DNA from: Hypericum androsaemum
Taxonomy: Eukaryota; Streptophyta; Magnoliopsida; Malpighiales; Hypericaceae
Reading direction: 5' to 3'
Assembly (NCBI GenBank): GCA_963995505.1
Contig: OZ023190.1
Span: forward strand, 4,420,516 to 4,484,515
DNA length: 64,000 nt
This document shows positions 11,901 to 24,510 of the stretch, piece after piece (position 1 is the first letter of the stretch; each line of letters begins with the position of its first letter). The notes under the pieces were generated by a model that saw only the letters and a list, made by a program, of their open reading frames with translations, ran no database searches and was not told where the DNA came from. The position numbers and the translations under genes were made by a program.

Positions 11901-14884
11901 TTGAACACTATATATTGCTGGTAGATCTGTGAGAATTATAGCTTGAATGATAATTAATGACTCACTTTGGATCAATTGGCCTTTTGGGTAAATGTTGGTT
12001 TCAAGATGATAATCCCCAGTCTAGGAAGTATTCATGGTACTTGCTCGTGCTATGGGCTGATACAGATCCCAATTTAAGGATGTCTTCATGATGTGAGCTG
12101 GTGCTAAGAACAGTAGTTGAAGTTTCTGGAATAGTCTCCGGTTGGCGAATGTTCCGTAGGAGATTGAGTTGGAAAAGTGGTCTTTGTAGAAGGGTGTTAT
12201 CGGACTATGCTCAATATCTTCATACATGGGGGTATTATTTGAGAGATCTGGGTCCCTTTGCAAGATTAATTATAAGTTGGTAGAGCATCTTCTCCTTTTA
12301 ATAAATGGGTGAGGATGTTGGAGGAAGTTGCCTATCAATCCTGCAGTGGCTAATGACATGGGATTTGTGAAAGGCTCTCCGGGCTTGGACTGCTTTTTGT
12401 AATAGTCAGATCTGTCAATGTATGGCAACTATCGTTCCTCTCTTTATCTGTTTGTCACCCCTAGGTATTTCATTGACGTCTTCTTCCTTTTATTCAAAAA
12501 GAAAAGACCCATAAACATACTAAAATTGGAGAGTTTAGGAGTGTGAACTTGGTGATTATTGTGGTTTTCGCATTACATTTGAAAGGCTGAAGTGAGGTAG
12601 GAGCCTGGAACTCCTGCAGCGGTTACACCAAGACTTTGAGCAGTTATCCATAAAATCTACTCTTTTAGGAACTGATGTCAACAAAATCTTAGATCTCCAA
12701 GATGATGCACATTTTTGCTGGATAAAATCCGTGTCTCCAGTATCATAATTCTGCTGATGGAACCTCCATCGACTTTGCGTTATTAGAAATTATTTCTAAC
12801 TGCAAGTCAATGCTAACTCGGTAATCAGAAATTGTTAGAAACTAACAAGTTCTCCATTTGTAACTGGCTGAACTCTAAACCAGATATTTGACTGTTAGGA
12901 TCTAAATTTTGTCACTGCTTTGGTGTTTCTTTTATATGACCAAGCATCTATAATGGGCTGCAGGAGAATTTAATTCGGGATGATAACAAGCTTATTTTAC
13001 TGGCATCCCTTAGTGATTCATTGGAATATATTGCCGAGTCAATGGAAAGGCAAGCTCCTTTGTTATGTTTAAATGTTTCTGCTGTTCTCTTTTGTTTTAG
13101 ATTTGGGCATTCGTTTATTACATGCTGATTTGAGGAATATTTTTTGTCTTCGTCTTTTGGTTTCTTATTCTCTGGTTAAGCTTTCATGCTCTGCTTGCTG
13201 CAAGGAGACATTTGGATGGAAATAAAAGCTGGTGTTTTCGTTTAACCTGTGGCCGGATTATCAATGCTTCAAAAAATTACACCGGAAGACTAATTAGCTG
13301 TTCTATTCTTGGTTAACTGAAATTAGTCTCAAATCCTTGTTTAGACCATCTCAGGCATGTCTTTAATAGTTAAAGGTTCACTGATTAGTTAATGATATAT
13401 TCACCTGTTGACTGGAAAACGATGATTGACAAAAGTCTACATAAATTTAGCCTATGCTTCTTAATTGTTACATCCTTGGTCTGAATATATTAATGACTGT
13501 TCCTGATAAACTCCAAACCTGTAATTGAATATGCAACTTCCAGATTCAAACCACAAAATAGTCGCTCTTGAAACTCTTATTCAACTTATGCAAGTTGCTG
13601 TAGAACATTACTTAGAGATGTAATGGACTATCTTATAGGCTTTCACAATCATCGAGTCAAGTAGGAGAGAATGGAAAAAGTTTGGCATCATTTGCAGATG
13701 ACTACAGAAAGCTGGCTATTGATTGCTTAAAGGTTATGCGTATTGAGACGCAATTGGAGACAATTTTCTACTTGCAGGTTAGAGAAACAAATCCATCAAT
13801 TTCTGCTTTGCATAGAAGTTTTTGTTTTCATTCTTTACATTGATGGAAGTATCTTCAAACAGGAGATGACAAATAGGGAGTACTTGGATGACCAAGATGC
13901 CGAAGAACCAGACGACTTCATAGTTTCATTAACTTCACAGGTAGACATCTTCAGTTTGGAGTTTGTGTTTTTTCTATCCACATCTTTCTAATCAGAGTTT
14001 CTGTCGTCTGGAAATTCAAGTAAATACTGGATATGCGAGTCTCGTATTTATTATGTTGTTACTTTTCTCCCCTTAGATTACTCGTAGGGATGAGGAAATG
14101 GCCCCTTTCGTTGAGGGAGTGAAGCGGAACTATATCTTCGGTGGCATTTGTGGCATTGCTGCCAATGCCTCCATCAAGGTTTATCTTCTTCTCCTTTAGC
14201 ATCTAACAAAATTTGTCTTCAAGCTCTTCAATTCCAAATTCAGCATAGTGCTCTCTTTCTCTGCTTCTGATCAACAAATTTTTTGTCAGGCTTTAGCGGA
14301 CATGAAATCCATAAACCTTTTCGGGGTTCAACAAATTTGCCGTAATTCAATTGCGTTGGAACAGGTAAAATTATTATGATAAGATCATTCCAACTCATAA
14401 CCATCACCAGCTCATCTAACTTACGCACCTTGCAGCAAATTGCTTACTGACATTTGTGAATGATTTCGAAATTACAGGCCCTTGCAGCGATCCCATCAAT
14501 TGATAGCGAGTCTGTGCAACAAAGATTAGACCATGTTCGCAACTACTACGAATTATTAAACATGCCATTCGAGGCAAGTAAACCGTAGCTGTCATATTGG
14601 CGTGTGGGAGAATGTTTTTCAATACTTATTAATTGTCTCAAACTATCTTTTTGGTTTACAGGCGTTACTCGCTTTCATCACAGAGCACTTCAACTTATAT
14701 ACAGCCTCCGAGTAAGCGAATGACTGTCAAATGTGTATTAATTAACGACGAAGGATTCAAGATGGTTTATCAACAAAGTATGATCCTCTTTTACAGGTAT
14801 GCCAATCTCCTCAAGGTTCAGGTCCCAGGAAGAGATGTTCCTCCAGATGCGCTGGACCGTGTGTCGGACATCTTGTCTCGTTAG
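3000..14884 (+). CDS. SEC8: Exocyst complex component SEC8, 26 coding exons
   Basis: Subunit of the exocyst, which tethers secretory vesicles to the plasma membrane. Exons: 3000-3041, 3566-3778, 4240-4413, 4655-4759, 5232-5341, 6231-6395, 6864-7017, 7121-7227, 7655-7956, 8033-8196, 8327-8442, 8639-8709, 8866-8996, 9077-9126, 9579-9679, 10289-10401, 10536-10643, 11339-11536, 12964-13049, 13639-13777, 13863-13940, 14077-14178, 14290-14364, 14478-14573, 14662-14711, 14797-14884. They sum to 3138 bp, 1045 aa, close to the roughly 1050 aa of plant SEC8, and every exon phase joins. Recognisable stretches include ESWAAARFDTLPHVV near the N-terminus, LWYRSVTLRHII, EQGIYLAASIYRP, FLERTYERCRTSYME, LFGVQQICRN and ELLNMPFEALLAFI near the C-terminus. 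Donors after exons 16, 19 and 24 are GC; the donor after exon 15 reads GA at the position homology demands. The exon 15 end is the least certain boundary. Confidence 0.95.
11537..12963 (+). other. Long SEC8 intron 18, no insertion recognised
   Basis: At 1427 bp this is the longest intron of the gene. It begins GTAACT and ends GCAG. I looked for transposon ends and coding remnants and found none convincing; short open frames on both strands have no recognisable content. Confidence 0.6.
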
Positions 14885-15360
14885 GTTTAGATATAGCCGA
14901 CGGATTATCAAGTTGGTTCGCGCACCATAGCACCGAGTGCGTCAAAGCATGTGCAAACTTTGGTGTGAATTTTGGACGAGTATTCCCTGTGAGTTTCTGC
15001 AATTTTTTCTTTGTGCTGGCATTGCTTCTCCCGGGTAAGATTGGTGATTTTTCCTTCTAGTTTCTTGTATCTCTTTGTAAATCAAGTCGGCCTCCGTTAA
15101 AAAAAGGATTTGTGCTACTGAATAATATCCATTGTTAGCGTTATCAATTTCACGAGAGTTCAATTTTTCATCCTCCAAGTTTGTTTTGGCAAATGTTCAT
15201 AAATTTTGAGTTTAATTTGGTAATCTCGTGGTTTTCTTTTTCCTTTCGGAATCACCTAATGGACATTGGTCATAGTTGTCATGTGCTGAGTTCTATTATA
15301 ACATCTCAAATGATGGAAATCGCTAGGGAGAAACACTCACTTGGTTCTACCTCATCAGCA
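14885..15360. other. SEC8 3' flank
   Basis: Contains the expected 3' UTR of SEC8. It is T-rich and shows no second gene or transposon. Confidence 0.5.
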
Positions 15361-15641
15361 AATGCTGATGTAACTGATCCAGATGGTCGGACAGGACGGA
15401 AAAGATCAGATGGTCGGACAGGACGGAAAAGATCAGATGGTCGGACAGGACGGAAAAGATCCGAGCAGTTGTTCGTTGACCTAAATAATATTAATTGACT
15501 CCAGATGGTCGGACAGGACGGATCTTAATGCTGATGTAACTGATCCAGATGGTCGAACAGGACGGAAAAGATCAGATGGTCGGACAGGACAGAAAAGATC
15601 CGAGCAGTTGTTCGTTGACCTAAATAATATTAATTGACTCT
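15361..15641. repeat. Minisatellite with higher-order duplication
   Basis: A 27-bp unit beginning GATGGTCGGACAGGACGG occurs three times in a row from about 15382. The larger block, from AATGCTGATGTAACTG to AATATTAATTGACT, is repeated again at 15529-15641 with two units and a few substitutions. The repeat starts about 480 bp downstream of the SEC8 stop codon. Confidence 0.9.
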
Positions 15642-16012
15642 TTAACTTGATTAATGAATTTTTTACCACAAAATACTAAAATGATTTTTGCGATATCACC
15701 AACTTTCCCCTAAATTTAGTCACGAAGCCCCCATAAATTTGGGGCACTCGTTGATCTGGTGGTTTATATCGTCCCAGATCGGACGGTCGTGATTGACCCA
15801 ACAATCATTCGCAACGTAAAGTTTCCTCACTGCTCAAATTTCAAAGCAACATCCGGATTCGAACCCAGAGTCAATAGTATACCATGGCGGAGAGAACCAC
15901 TCTACCAGTACACCACTCGTACTTTCATGTGCCCTTTCTTACGTTATACTATAATATATTATGGTTCGGAAACTAGAACCTTTTTTCCGTGAATCTAGTA
16001 TTTGAGTCGAGC
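15642..16012. other. Intergenic, nothing recognised
   Basis: Mixed AT-rich sequence. An open frame at 15759-15992 has no recognisable content. Confidence 0.4.
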
Positions 16013-16580
16013 AATGCCCGAATCTTAGGGATGGCGATGGGTAGGATATCAGTAGGACCCTATCCATACTCTAGTTTCAAAAGTTGGACCCATACTCTTA
16101 CCCTCAGGGTCTATATGTCCGACCCTCGAATTAAATAAAAGATAATTTTGATAATTTTTTAAACACAAAATTTTAATTATATATATAATTCAAATAAATC
16201 ATAACTAATATGTGAAGATTCATCATGCAATTATTAGTATATCAATAAAGAAAATTAGAATTATATGTACCTCGAATTTGGAGTCAATAACAATAATCAT
16301 ATTTTAGAATATTTGAGAAATCTATGAAAATGTATAAGTAAAAAATACAGATAAATGAGTCTATTTAGGGTCTTATCAATGTCTACCTAAGATATGGTCC
16401 AAAGTAGAGTAAAAGAGTCGGGTATGAATTCATAGGATTCATACCCTACCATAGATCCCTACTCTAAAAGTGGACCCATACTCATACCCTACCATAGACC
16501 CAGTCAAAGTCAACAGAACCTTGATCCACGGGTAACGGTAGGGTCCGACCTCAGGGTATGAATATTTCTGCCATTCCTAC
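16013..16580. mobile_element. Degenerate MITE, possibly hAT-like
   Basis: The left end GGGATGGCGATGGG and the reverse complement of the right end, GGAATGGCAGAAAT, are imperfect inverted repeats. Further inside, CCCATACTC-type motifs occur in both orientations. No clear 8-bp target duplication was seen, so the class is a guess from terminal sequence alone. Confidence 0.4.
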
Positions 16581-18232
16581 AGATTCTATTTAAAGAATAC
16601 TCTTCCAATAATGCATTCTATAAGACTTAAATCAAATATATTTTTTTAATGAATTAAATTCTCTTTAGGATATTATCAATGGATTATTTTTATTCCGTAT
16701 ATTTTTAAGTTTCAAATTCAATTATTTATCCAAATTCTGCGGGGTTGACTATAGGAGGTTAACGAAGTACAGTTCGGTGACTTCTAAAGAGAAGAAAAAT
16801 ACTTTAGCGATCACGAAGAAACTCATATTTGAATGACAAATAGAGGCGATTTTCTAAAACAACATACTAGGATTAATCCAAGTGATAATTAACTTTTTTT
16901 TAATTAAGAACTTTATTGATAAGAAAAAGAAAATTACATAAGGGATGAGAAAAGAAAAAAAAATCAAGGCCTAAACGGGCAACCATAGAGGTTGACCCGC
17001 TGCTATAATAAGCAACTCTATTCGAGCACACCCACAAGTCGGGTGGACAAGAATAGATCTAAACTAGAACCTTCGCCCATGTGACTCGTGGGAGTCATAT
17101 TCATCGAAACGGGCTTGATTCAAAGAAACTCTCTCGGCCCAAATGGAAAGGCCCACCAGATACAAAACCAGATCCTTCGCCAATGTAGAACCATCGAAGC
17201 AGGCCTGGATCAAAAGAAATACTCTCGGCCCAATAAAGAGGAAGCACGTGGCCCATCAAGGAGGCTGCCCGCTGCCCCGAGAGGAAAATCCACAAGCTCT
17301 AGGATCACCAGAATGGCCCGATCACGAACACCAACAACCGCCGAAATCCTCGTCGTCCTGCCCGACAGGAAGTGGCGCCTGTGAAAGGTAACCACGAGCC
17401 ACGGAAAAGAGGAGCAAGGAGAAGCCGGAGGAGAGGCGATTGAGGACCAGAGCCCACGTGGAACTAGAAAGGAGAAGAGGCGGCTCCTATGATTAGGGGG
17501 CTGTTGAGATCGACGCCGGCTGGAGACCCACGAAGGGAGAACCAGAAGGCGCCGCTGGAGAGGCCACCAGAACGGTGGCTGGTGGTGTAGAACCCCTAGC
17601 CGCATGCTAGGGTTTAGAAGTCGTGGAGAAGAGCTTCGTACTTGAACGGCCTGATCCGGCCAAAAGCACGGCGTGGGAGGGAGTCCAGCACCCTCCGTAG
17701 CTGATGGGTGCCCCGCCATGGTCACCGGCGGCAGGGCGACGCCAGCAGTCCTCCTAAAAACGGTGCAAGTTTCAGTCCTCCTAAATAAGTTCTTTTTTAA
17801 GTCTTAGGAATAAGAACCAATAGTGTTCAATTTTGAATAAGAAAAGTTAAAAAAAAGACAACCGAACTAAAATTCTGATCAACTTTGAATTGCGATTGGA
17901 CTCCATAACAAATAGAGGGATGGAGCGATATAGCAGATATCCACAAGTTGCTCTCTTAGGGAACGAGTATACATATGTTATAAATAGTACAATTAAAATT
18001 CATGCTTCATTAAACTAGCAACCAAAAATGATCTATAGCAAAAGGGTACTTCTTTAGCTGATCAACCAAAGTATAATAAGAAACCTTCATCGGCTTCAGA
18101 ATTACTCGAGGACACTGCTGCTATACGATGCATCATAAGTAAATACCCTGCCAGCAACATTTTCATCGCTTTAACAGATATGGTCCGGCTGTTCGAATCC
18201 ATGTACTGTACTTGGAGCCTACCGAACGAGAT
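16581..18232. other. Intergenic region between convergent SEC8 and UXT, with GC-rich insert
   Basis: Most is AT-rich and blank. From about 16890 to 17750 base composition changes abruptly: a T-rich start and ACTTTATTGATAAG-like stretch is followed by GC-rich sequence with open frames on both strands (for example 17210-17725 on the - strand). This could be the 3' end of a truncated retroelement on the - strand, but no retroelement domain is visible. The remainder (17751-18232) holds the likely 3' UTR of UXT. Confidence 0.35.
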
Positions 18233-20937
18233 TTATGCATGCAGGTCCTTGTTTGAAGCCCACACAGGAGGCTTCTGGCTGATGTCATCGGCCAACAACC
18301 CACTTCCGGTTTCGACTCCGATTAAAGCGTCGGTCTCACTGTCCTGGACCTAAATCATACCAGAAACCATATTACAGTTATTCCCAATTGAGTAGCAAAA
18401 TGACGAGGATAATGCTCAGTAGATATAAAACCATATCCGGGATGAGATATACCTCGGGCAATTTCACCGACGCTTCGGCAGCCTTCTGCTGGGTCTCAAG
18501 ATTGCAGTAGTAAGAATATGTTACCATCCCAACAACAGCTACCAAGATTCCAAGAATGTTGCGCCAACTAAATGGATCACGAAGAAGAATATAGCCGAAT
18601 GCCAAAACTAAGCATGTTTTCAGGTGTCCGAGCACTTGATAGGTAACAGGAGATGTCTTCCCAATGACGAGAAATGTACTAAAGTTTACTGAAACTGATA
18701 TGAGGCAGGATAGAACAATGAAGAACTGCAACCAAATCAGGAATTTGATAAGTCTCTAGAACCAATAATTAAATGAAAAGGAATGAGGTGCATCAGTTGT
18801 TCACTCTTACCAACACTTGAGATGTGTACTTGAAAGCAAAAACATTCCGGTTTGTGAGAAGCCCGTCCAGAAATGGGCCAACAAGGAATAAGGTAATTGC
18901 TTGGTAGGGGCAAGACTGATAAAGAAGTTGGGTTGAAGAAACTTTAAATTTTTTCTGAATAGTATTCGTCATCTGAAGCGAACTGGTTAAGGTTACAAAA
19001 TTATAGGCAGAAAGAAAGAAGGAATGCACAAAACTAAGTTAAGCATGACTCGGAGAGAGAAAGTCAGACAGAATTTAAATAGCAATCAGAGAGAATGGTG
19101 CATCTGTCAAGGATACGATTTGAGCAATGCAGGTTGTAATAACTGCAAGTAAGGACAGGACGGAACCCAGGGCATTGAGCTGAAGATCAGTGACAGTTGC
19201 AATTCCAACACCAATAAGAAGAATAAAAAGAGAAAATTGTATATTCCGACTGCAAAAATGGAAAAGAAGGATCAGTTTTACAATCAAAACCATATCAAAT
19301 GCCTGGATAATTTGTTATCGCCAAGACGACAAGCAAACTGTACGAAGAAAAAACAAGAGTTTCACAGAAACAAAGTTTGTGGTCCAGTGTCATTGCAGGT
19401 ACTTACTAAGCTAAAAGCTACATAGATATACACATGAAAGCGAGCATAAGCATCCACGGGATGCACATGACAATGAAAAGCAGAGCCTGACAAGAAATGA
19501 AGTGGCTGTTTCAACATGCATTATTTATGAGCAAACCAAGATAAAGAAATATACAACTAAATTAGGCATGAGTACAAATGAATAACTACCTGAACATTTT
19601 CCTGAAGAAAAGAGTCTCCAACAGAACAGTGCAAGGAATAATTGCCAATTTTGTCATCTACAACAAGATAGGAAATAATCAGAGACAATTCCCGAAACCT
19701 AACAATTGAAGAGATGCAATAGCAAATAATACTGGAATCTGCTGAAAATGGTTCTTGTATTAAAATCTCAATGGTGATCAGGTTGATTTACTTCACAGTT
19801 ACTGCCAATGATTACCTGATAAAATCCCACAGAATTAAAACCCAAGCTAAGATTCAGCAGCCCAATTGATATCCCATTTAATATGCCAAATCCCATGACA
19901 GCTCTAGGGTCAAAAGGCTTGTGCTCGAATAATTTCATCCACAATGCCACATGAAGTGAGCAAAAAGTTACAAGAAGATGCCAGCTTGTCAGTGTTGTAG
20001 CTGCGCTCGCAGAACAGGAAAAGAGAATAAAATTAGAACTAGTGACTAAACTCAGTACGAAAGAATCAGAACTAAATTTATTAACGAGGACCAAAGGAAA
20101 CCCAATCAAAAAGCAACTGACAGGAAAAAAAAGGAATAGTATAGACTTTTTCTTCCGAATGGTCTTTAATAGCTCAAATATTTAGCTTAAAAAGCAAGAT
20201 TCCCCAGAAACAGTATCTTACATCATCTGGAAGCTCCCCATTCAAACTAAAATATTTGATCTACCGATAAAATGTCAACATGGAAGTTAACTGATCCAAG
20301 AACCTTGAGTTCAGGTGGTTGTAAACTCTAACCCCACGACTGAAAGAACGACAGTTAAAGTTCACGAACAAACGCTTCTCCCGCACACATAAAACTGGAT
20401 TCGAACATTCCAGAAAATCTCAACCTACTCCAAGATCCTCAATCAAGGTCGCTGTTTATCCACATGTATACCGTCAATTACATCAACCTCATGATGATTT
20501 CACAATGCTCATCCCCGTCCTCGACCACGAGAACGTCATCATCATCGCAAGTAAAACGTTATCGGCCGCTTCGATCCGCCTCTAGACTAAACACACACTT
20601 GCAGCATTGCCCGCTCCACTCCACCCAGCATTCCCAATAGATCGGCGCCTCTCTCGTTCCCGCGTCAAATTCACTCCCATTATTTCTTCCCTTCCCTCGG
20701 ATCTCTACTCTAAACCCTACCCGAACCGGATCCGAAAACGGTAACATCCAAATCACTACATCAACAACGAGAAATTGGAACAGAAACAAAATTTTTTTAA
20801 AAAAAAACGGTACCGAAAGTGAAACCGAGAGTGCTAATAAGCGCCTTGTTGCAGATAACGATCGAGACCGATGAGACGACCGACAAGCTCAGCGCCCCCA
20901 CCGTCCCCAGCTGGAACTTCCCCGAGCTCTCCCCCAT
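18233..20937 (-). CDS. UXT: UDP-xylose transporter-like nucleotide-sugar transporter, 7 coding exons
   Basis: Multi-pass Golgi-type carrier of the plant nucleotide-sugar/triose-phosphate translocator family; UXT members import UDP-xylose for cell-wall xylan synthesis. Exons (- strand): 20937-20814, 20000-19816, 19657-19590, 19249-19117, 18972-18811, 18725-18453, 18349-18233. They total 1062 bp, 353 aa, near the 345-350 aa of the family, all with GT-AG borders and matching phases. Motifs seen: SIVICNKALIS in the first helix, ATTLTSWHLLVTFCSLHVA, NGISIGLLNLSLGFNSVGFYQ, MTKLAIIP, VGVGIATVTDLQLN, NTIQKKF, and STFLVIGKTSPVTYQVLGHL near the C-terminal helices. The start is the only in-frame ATG before the first helix. 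Convergent with SEC8. The substrate is inferred from the family; a related sugar is possible. Confidence 0.88.
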
Positions 20938-21218
20938 CTTCCGATCTTCTCTTCTTTGTTGTTTCTGTTTTAGGAGTGTAAACGACCGGTCGTCGAGGGG
21001 CGGTTATATTATATTGTGTGGGAATGGGATCCGGATCGAATTCGGATCCTGATGCTACCGACGGGTAAACTCTTAACCAACCTAATACCAAATTTATTAT
21101 TTGTTAAAGAAGAAAAGGAATAAGTATAGTTATTAGGCGAAAGTGGCATTTATGGTGAAGGAATCTGAGCACGGAACCCTAGATCCCGTTGGAGAAGGAG
21201 AGGGGGATTATTTAGGTA
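20938..21218 (-). promoter_or_regulatory. UXT upstream region
   Basis: Unique sequence upstream of the UXT start codon, bounded by a transposon remnant from about 21219. It should contain the 5' UTR and core promoter. No clear TATA box was identified. Confidence 0.35.
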
Positions 21219-21375
21219 GAGACCGGATTGAGTCCGGACTAAATAAAATTTGTTCTTAGGTGGGGATTAAATTTTGGGCCGTCAGATTTGATTGTCTTTA
21301 AATCTGATGGTCCTATCAGGTGATATTGATTTGCATGTGAAATGATATTGGTTTGCATTATGATATATGTAGGTA
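21219..21375. mobile_element. Partial MITE related to the one at 29667
   Basis: Begins with CCGGATTGAGT-like sequence and shares GGGCCGTCAGATTTGAT, TTTAAATCTGATGG and GATATTGRTTTGCATG motifs with the complete element at 29667-29962. The right terminus is not recognisable, so this copy appears truncated or decayed. Confidence 0.6.
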
Positions 21376-21429
21376 AGTACATTTGTGGGAGATTTTGTGG
21401 TATTGGTGTTGAGGGACAAAAATAATCCC

Positions 21430-23370
21430 AGCATTGTCAACATATTTTCAGGTACTCGGTGTGGTCTCAAAGTGACAGGGTGGCTGGTGACCGATGTGGT
21501 CTCAAAGTGACCGGGGGCAGTGTTTTTTCAAAGTGATCACTTCCGGTTTTGAGTTGGAAAGAAATTTTCGATGGTCTCCCCTCCATCGAGTCCGATGATG
21601 ATCTTACTTGGTCGAAACTGGTGACGATAGACCGCTTTGTTGTGTTGTCCTTGGTTTACTACGGCTTGTCCTTGGATGACAACGGCCTTCCGTGGTAAAT
21701 TGGCTGTTACTTTGGACTCGTAGGTTTGAATGAAGAGATTCATATAGCTATGGAAAGATGAGACATATATCTATAACTTTATTTTTAAGAGCCTTGCCTA
21801 ATTCGGATCAGAAGTGGGTCTAAACAAAGCGCCAAATCCCGGTGTTAGCTTGCTCGATGAGTTCTGACAGACTTTGGTAGATCAGCGGTAGATTTTAACT
21901 GAGACATCGGATTGAGCCGATTCTTTCTGCTATGGAAAGGTAAGACAAAGATCTACAACTTTATACTTTACAACTTTTTTCGATTCGAAGCGGAAGGTAG
22001 TCAAAAGTCTACTTCACGATGAGTCTACTTCGAACCGGTTTGGTCTGCTTCCCGCTTCCAAGAACAAAGCGTCGGTTTGGTCCGCTTCCCGCCCGCGTGG
22101 GTGATGCTCTTCGGTAAAATACTCATAAATTTCTATCCGGAGCTCGGATTGAGACGATTCAAGGTGTTGTGTGAAGCCAAGACATAAATCTACAACTTTG
22201 TAGTTTGTGATGTCTTCAGATTCAGAGCAAAAGTAGGTCAAAAATACAGGTCAAAACGGGAGGATGCTTTGGTCCTCATGGAGGGAAGCAAGAGGACGTT
22301 TTGACCTTCGAGGTGGGAGCCCGGAGAATGCTTTGGCCTTCGAGGCGGGAGCCCGAATATCGCTTGGATGTCGCTTTGGCCTTCGAGTCGGGAGCCCGGA
22401 AGGCGCTTTGATCTTCGAGGTGGGAGCCCGGAGGGCACTTTGATCTTCGAAGTGGGAGCCCGGATGGGCGCTTTGGACCATGAGGCGGTAAGCCCATTTT
22501 GGGGCCCTATACTGCCGATTCTGTTTTAGCTTTGAAGGCGGGTTGAGCGGAGTAGTCCCATTTGTTATTGCTTTAGGCTTCAAAGCGGGAGGACGGGTCG
22601 AGTGGAGTAGCCCACTTTGATAAGTTGGGCGATTGGAAGTCCATTTGAGATTGGAAGCGAGATACAGGCCCGGGTTCGTGCAAGCGAGAGTCTGCTTGAA
22701 GCCCGAAAGCGGGAGGATACTTGGGTCTTCTAAGCGATAGGCCGCTTAGGGCCTGGGAGCGGTAAGGTCCTCTTTGGACTTTGAGATGATGATGGACCCG
22801 TTATGAGACTAAGGGTGAAATGGCCTTTTTGATGTGGGGAAGCGGGAACCCGTTTTGGGTCCACTTTGGGTTGTGAAACCTGCTTTTGTGGTGATGGGAT
22901 TAGTGTTCGAGAAGGTCGAGTCGGGTTTGTATATTTTCTAAGTTGATCTGGGATTTTCAATATTCGGGCAAGACTTGGTAGGTTCCTTTTTAGGCCACGG
23001 TTGCTTGGTCGTCACGGTTTGAAACTTCCTATTCGAAGACGGGATCTGCTCATTTGAGAAAGACGGCTTAGATTTTTCTATTCTAAGCTGGGTTGATTTG
23101 GAAGTGACATATTCGTTCGGAACGGGATTTTTTGCTCGGGAAGGATGGAGCTAGGTCAAGACGTGCTATATAAAAGAGGCTCAGGCGATGGAGAAGGACA
23201 TCAACAAACACAACAACCAACTACATTACTTATCTTGTATCGCTTTTCCTTTATGTATCCTAGCATAGCCCGTAGCCTAGCATAGTTAGACCGACCTTGA
23301 GACGATCACTCCGGATCTGTCTCAGATTATTTGTTCACTTATCCCGCAACAATTGGTAAAATGGGCTTCG
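21430..23370 (+). mobile_element. LTR-like retroelement fragment with internal tandem repeats
   Basis: A stretch of unusual composition for the window. Three copies of a motif around AGACA(A)ATCTACAACTTT occur near 21750, 21935 and 22175. A tandem repeat of about 33 bp built on CTTCGAGGTGGGAGCCCGG occupies about 22288-22495. A TATATAAAAG box at about 23167 is followed by CA-rich leader-like sequence. This is the pattern of a long LTR of a Ty3/gypsy element (Tat/Ogre or Athila type is a guess). No TG...CA boundary, target duplication or coding domain was found, so the limits are approximate. Confidence 0.4.
22288..22495. repeat. Tandem repeat of about 33 bp, six units
   Basis: Units share CTTTG-N-CTTCGAGG-GGGAGCCCGGA with substitutions. 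Several open frames cross it on the - strand because the unit length is a multiple of three; they are not called as genes. Confidence 0.8.
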
Positions 23371-24510
23371 ACGTGATTCAGTTATTTGGTTAATATAAAT
23401 TCGGATCGGGTGAGATTTTTATTTACATATAGTCATAGTTTAGCTTGAACCACCAAACAGTAATTTGTATTTCACGATGGTTCATTGTTTTAGAGAACGG
23501 CCTTAGTACTGAATCGTGGAACCAATAATTTTAGAATAGTAGAACTCGCTCAAATTTTGATCATTTGGAACTAAACCATGAAACTTCTTATTTAAAAAAA
23601 AATTATTGATTCAACTGTAATCCGAAAAAACGCTTTGGAATCACTTAAGATGGTTATGGCCCGAATTTCATATATTTGGGACCATAAAATTGGAAATTCT
23701 AGAACCGTGGCCATCCTACCTTCATCTTCTTCCCCTAATTTAGTTTATTAGAGTGAGAGTAATTATGGTAGAACATGGGAAATAGTGGAAATGGTTATTT
23801 ATTTAGGGGGAATCGCGTTTAATTGGCAGCAGTACGATGTGGGGATGTAGCAGCGGTGTAGAAATTACCCATATTTCAAAAATCGGATTTTATCGGTCGG
23901 ATGGCAAATTAGAAGAACCGTTAATCTAGTGGTGTTTTTAACTTTGTTAGTACATACGTGAATATTAATGTGCTGAGCATAATTTAACTTTGATTAATCT
24001 TTGTGTTTGGGTTTGATTATAAACCATAGGATTCTGGCTTTGGCTCAATTGTGAGTTTAATATGTTGTTTACTTCTCTAAAGAAACTAAAAAATTATATT
24101 ATTCACACTCTAAGAAACATATAAAAAAATAATTATATTATTCACAATCATTTACCACGAAGAAAAATAATTTCACACTCTAAGAAACATATAAAAATAG
24201 GAGAACTAATTATCATATGTCTCTCGAGTGTCAAATTACTTTTAAAAATAGAAGAACTAATTAATCAGCAAATCTACTAACAATCGTTCAGATTTAACAG
24301 GTGAACGTTGTTTTAATTTAACAAAAAAGAGATCTTAAGTTCAATTTTTTGGAACACGAAGTGTTAAATACTTGTTGAGAGAGGTTTGATATATTTTAAA
24401 TGTCTCACTCAGCTCAAATCTAGATTATTCGAGATGACAAATGATCTTAAAAAAATTAATCAGCGAATCTAAATACCATATTTATTTATTTATTTTGATA
24501 ATTTAATTTT
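23371..24510. other. Intergenic, nothing recognised
   Basis: AT-rich sequence. A short motif, CACACTCTAAGAAACATATAA, occurs twice near 24100 and 24180. No gene seen. Confidence 0.5.

Noticed and set aside
12101..12283. Open frame within SEC8 intron 18
   Set aside because: Short, unrecognised, and lying between exons that join in frame.
17210..17725. 171-codon open frame on the - strand
   Set aside because: GC-rich region with equally long frames on the other strand, no motif recognised, probable retroelement remnant.
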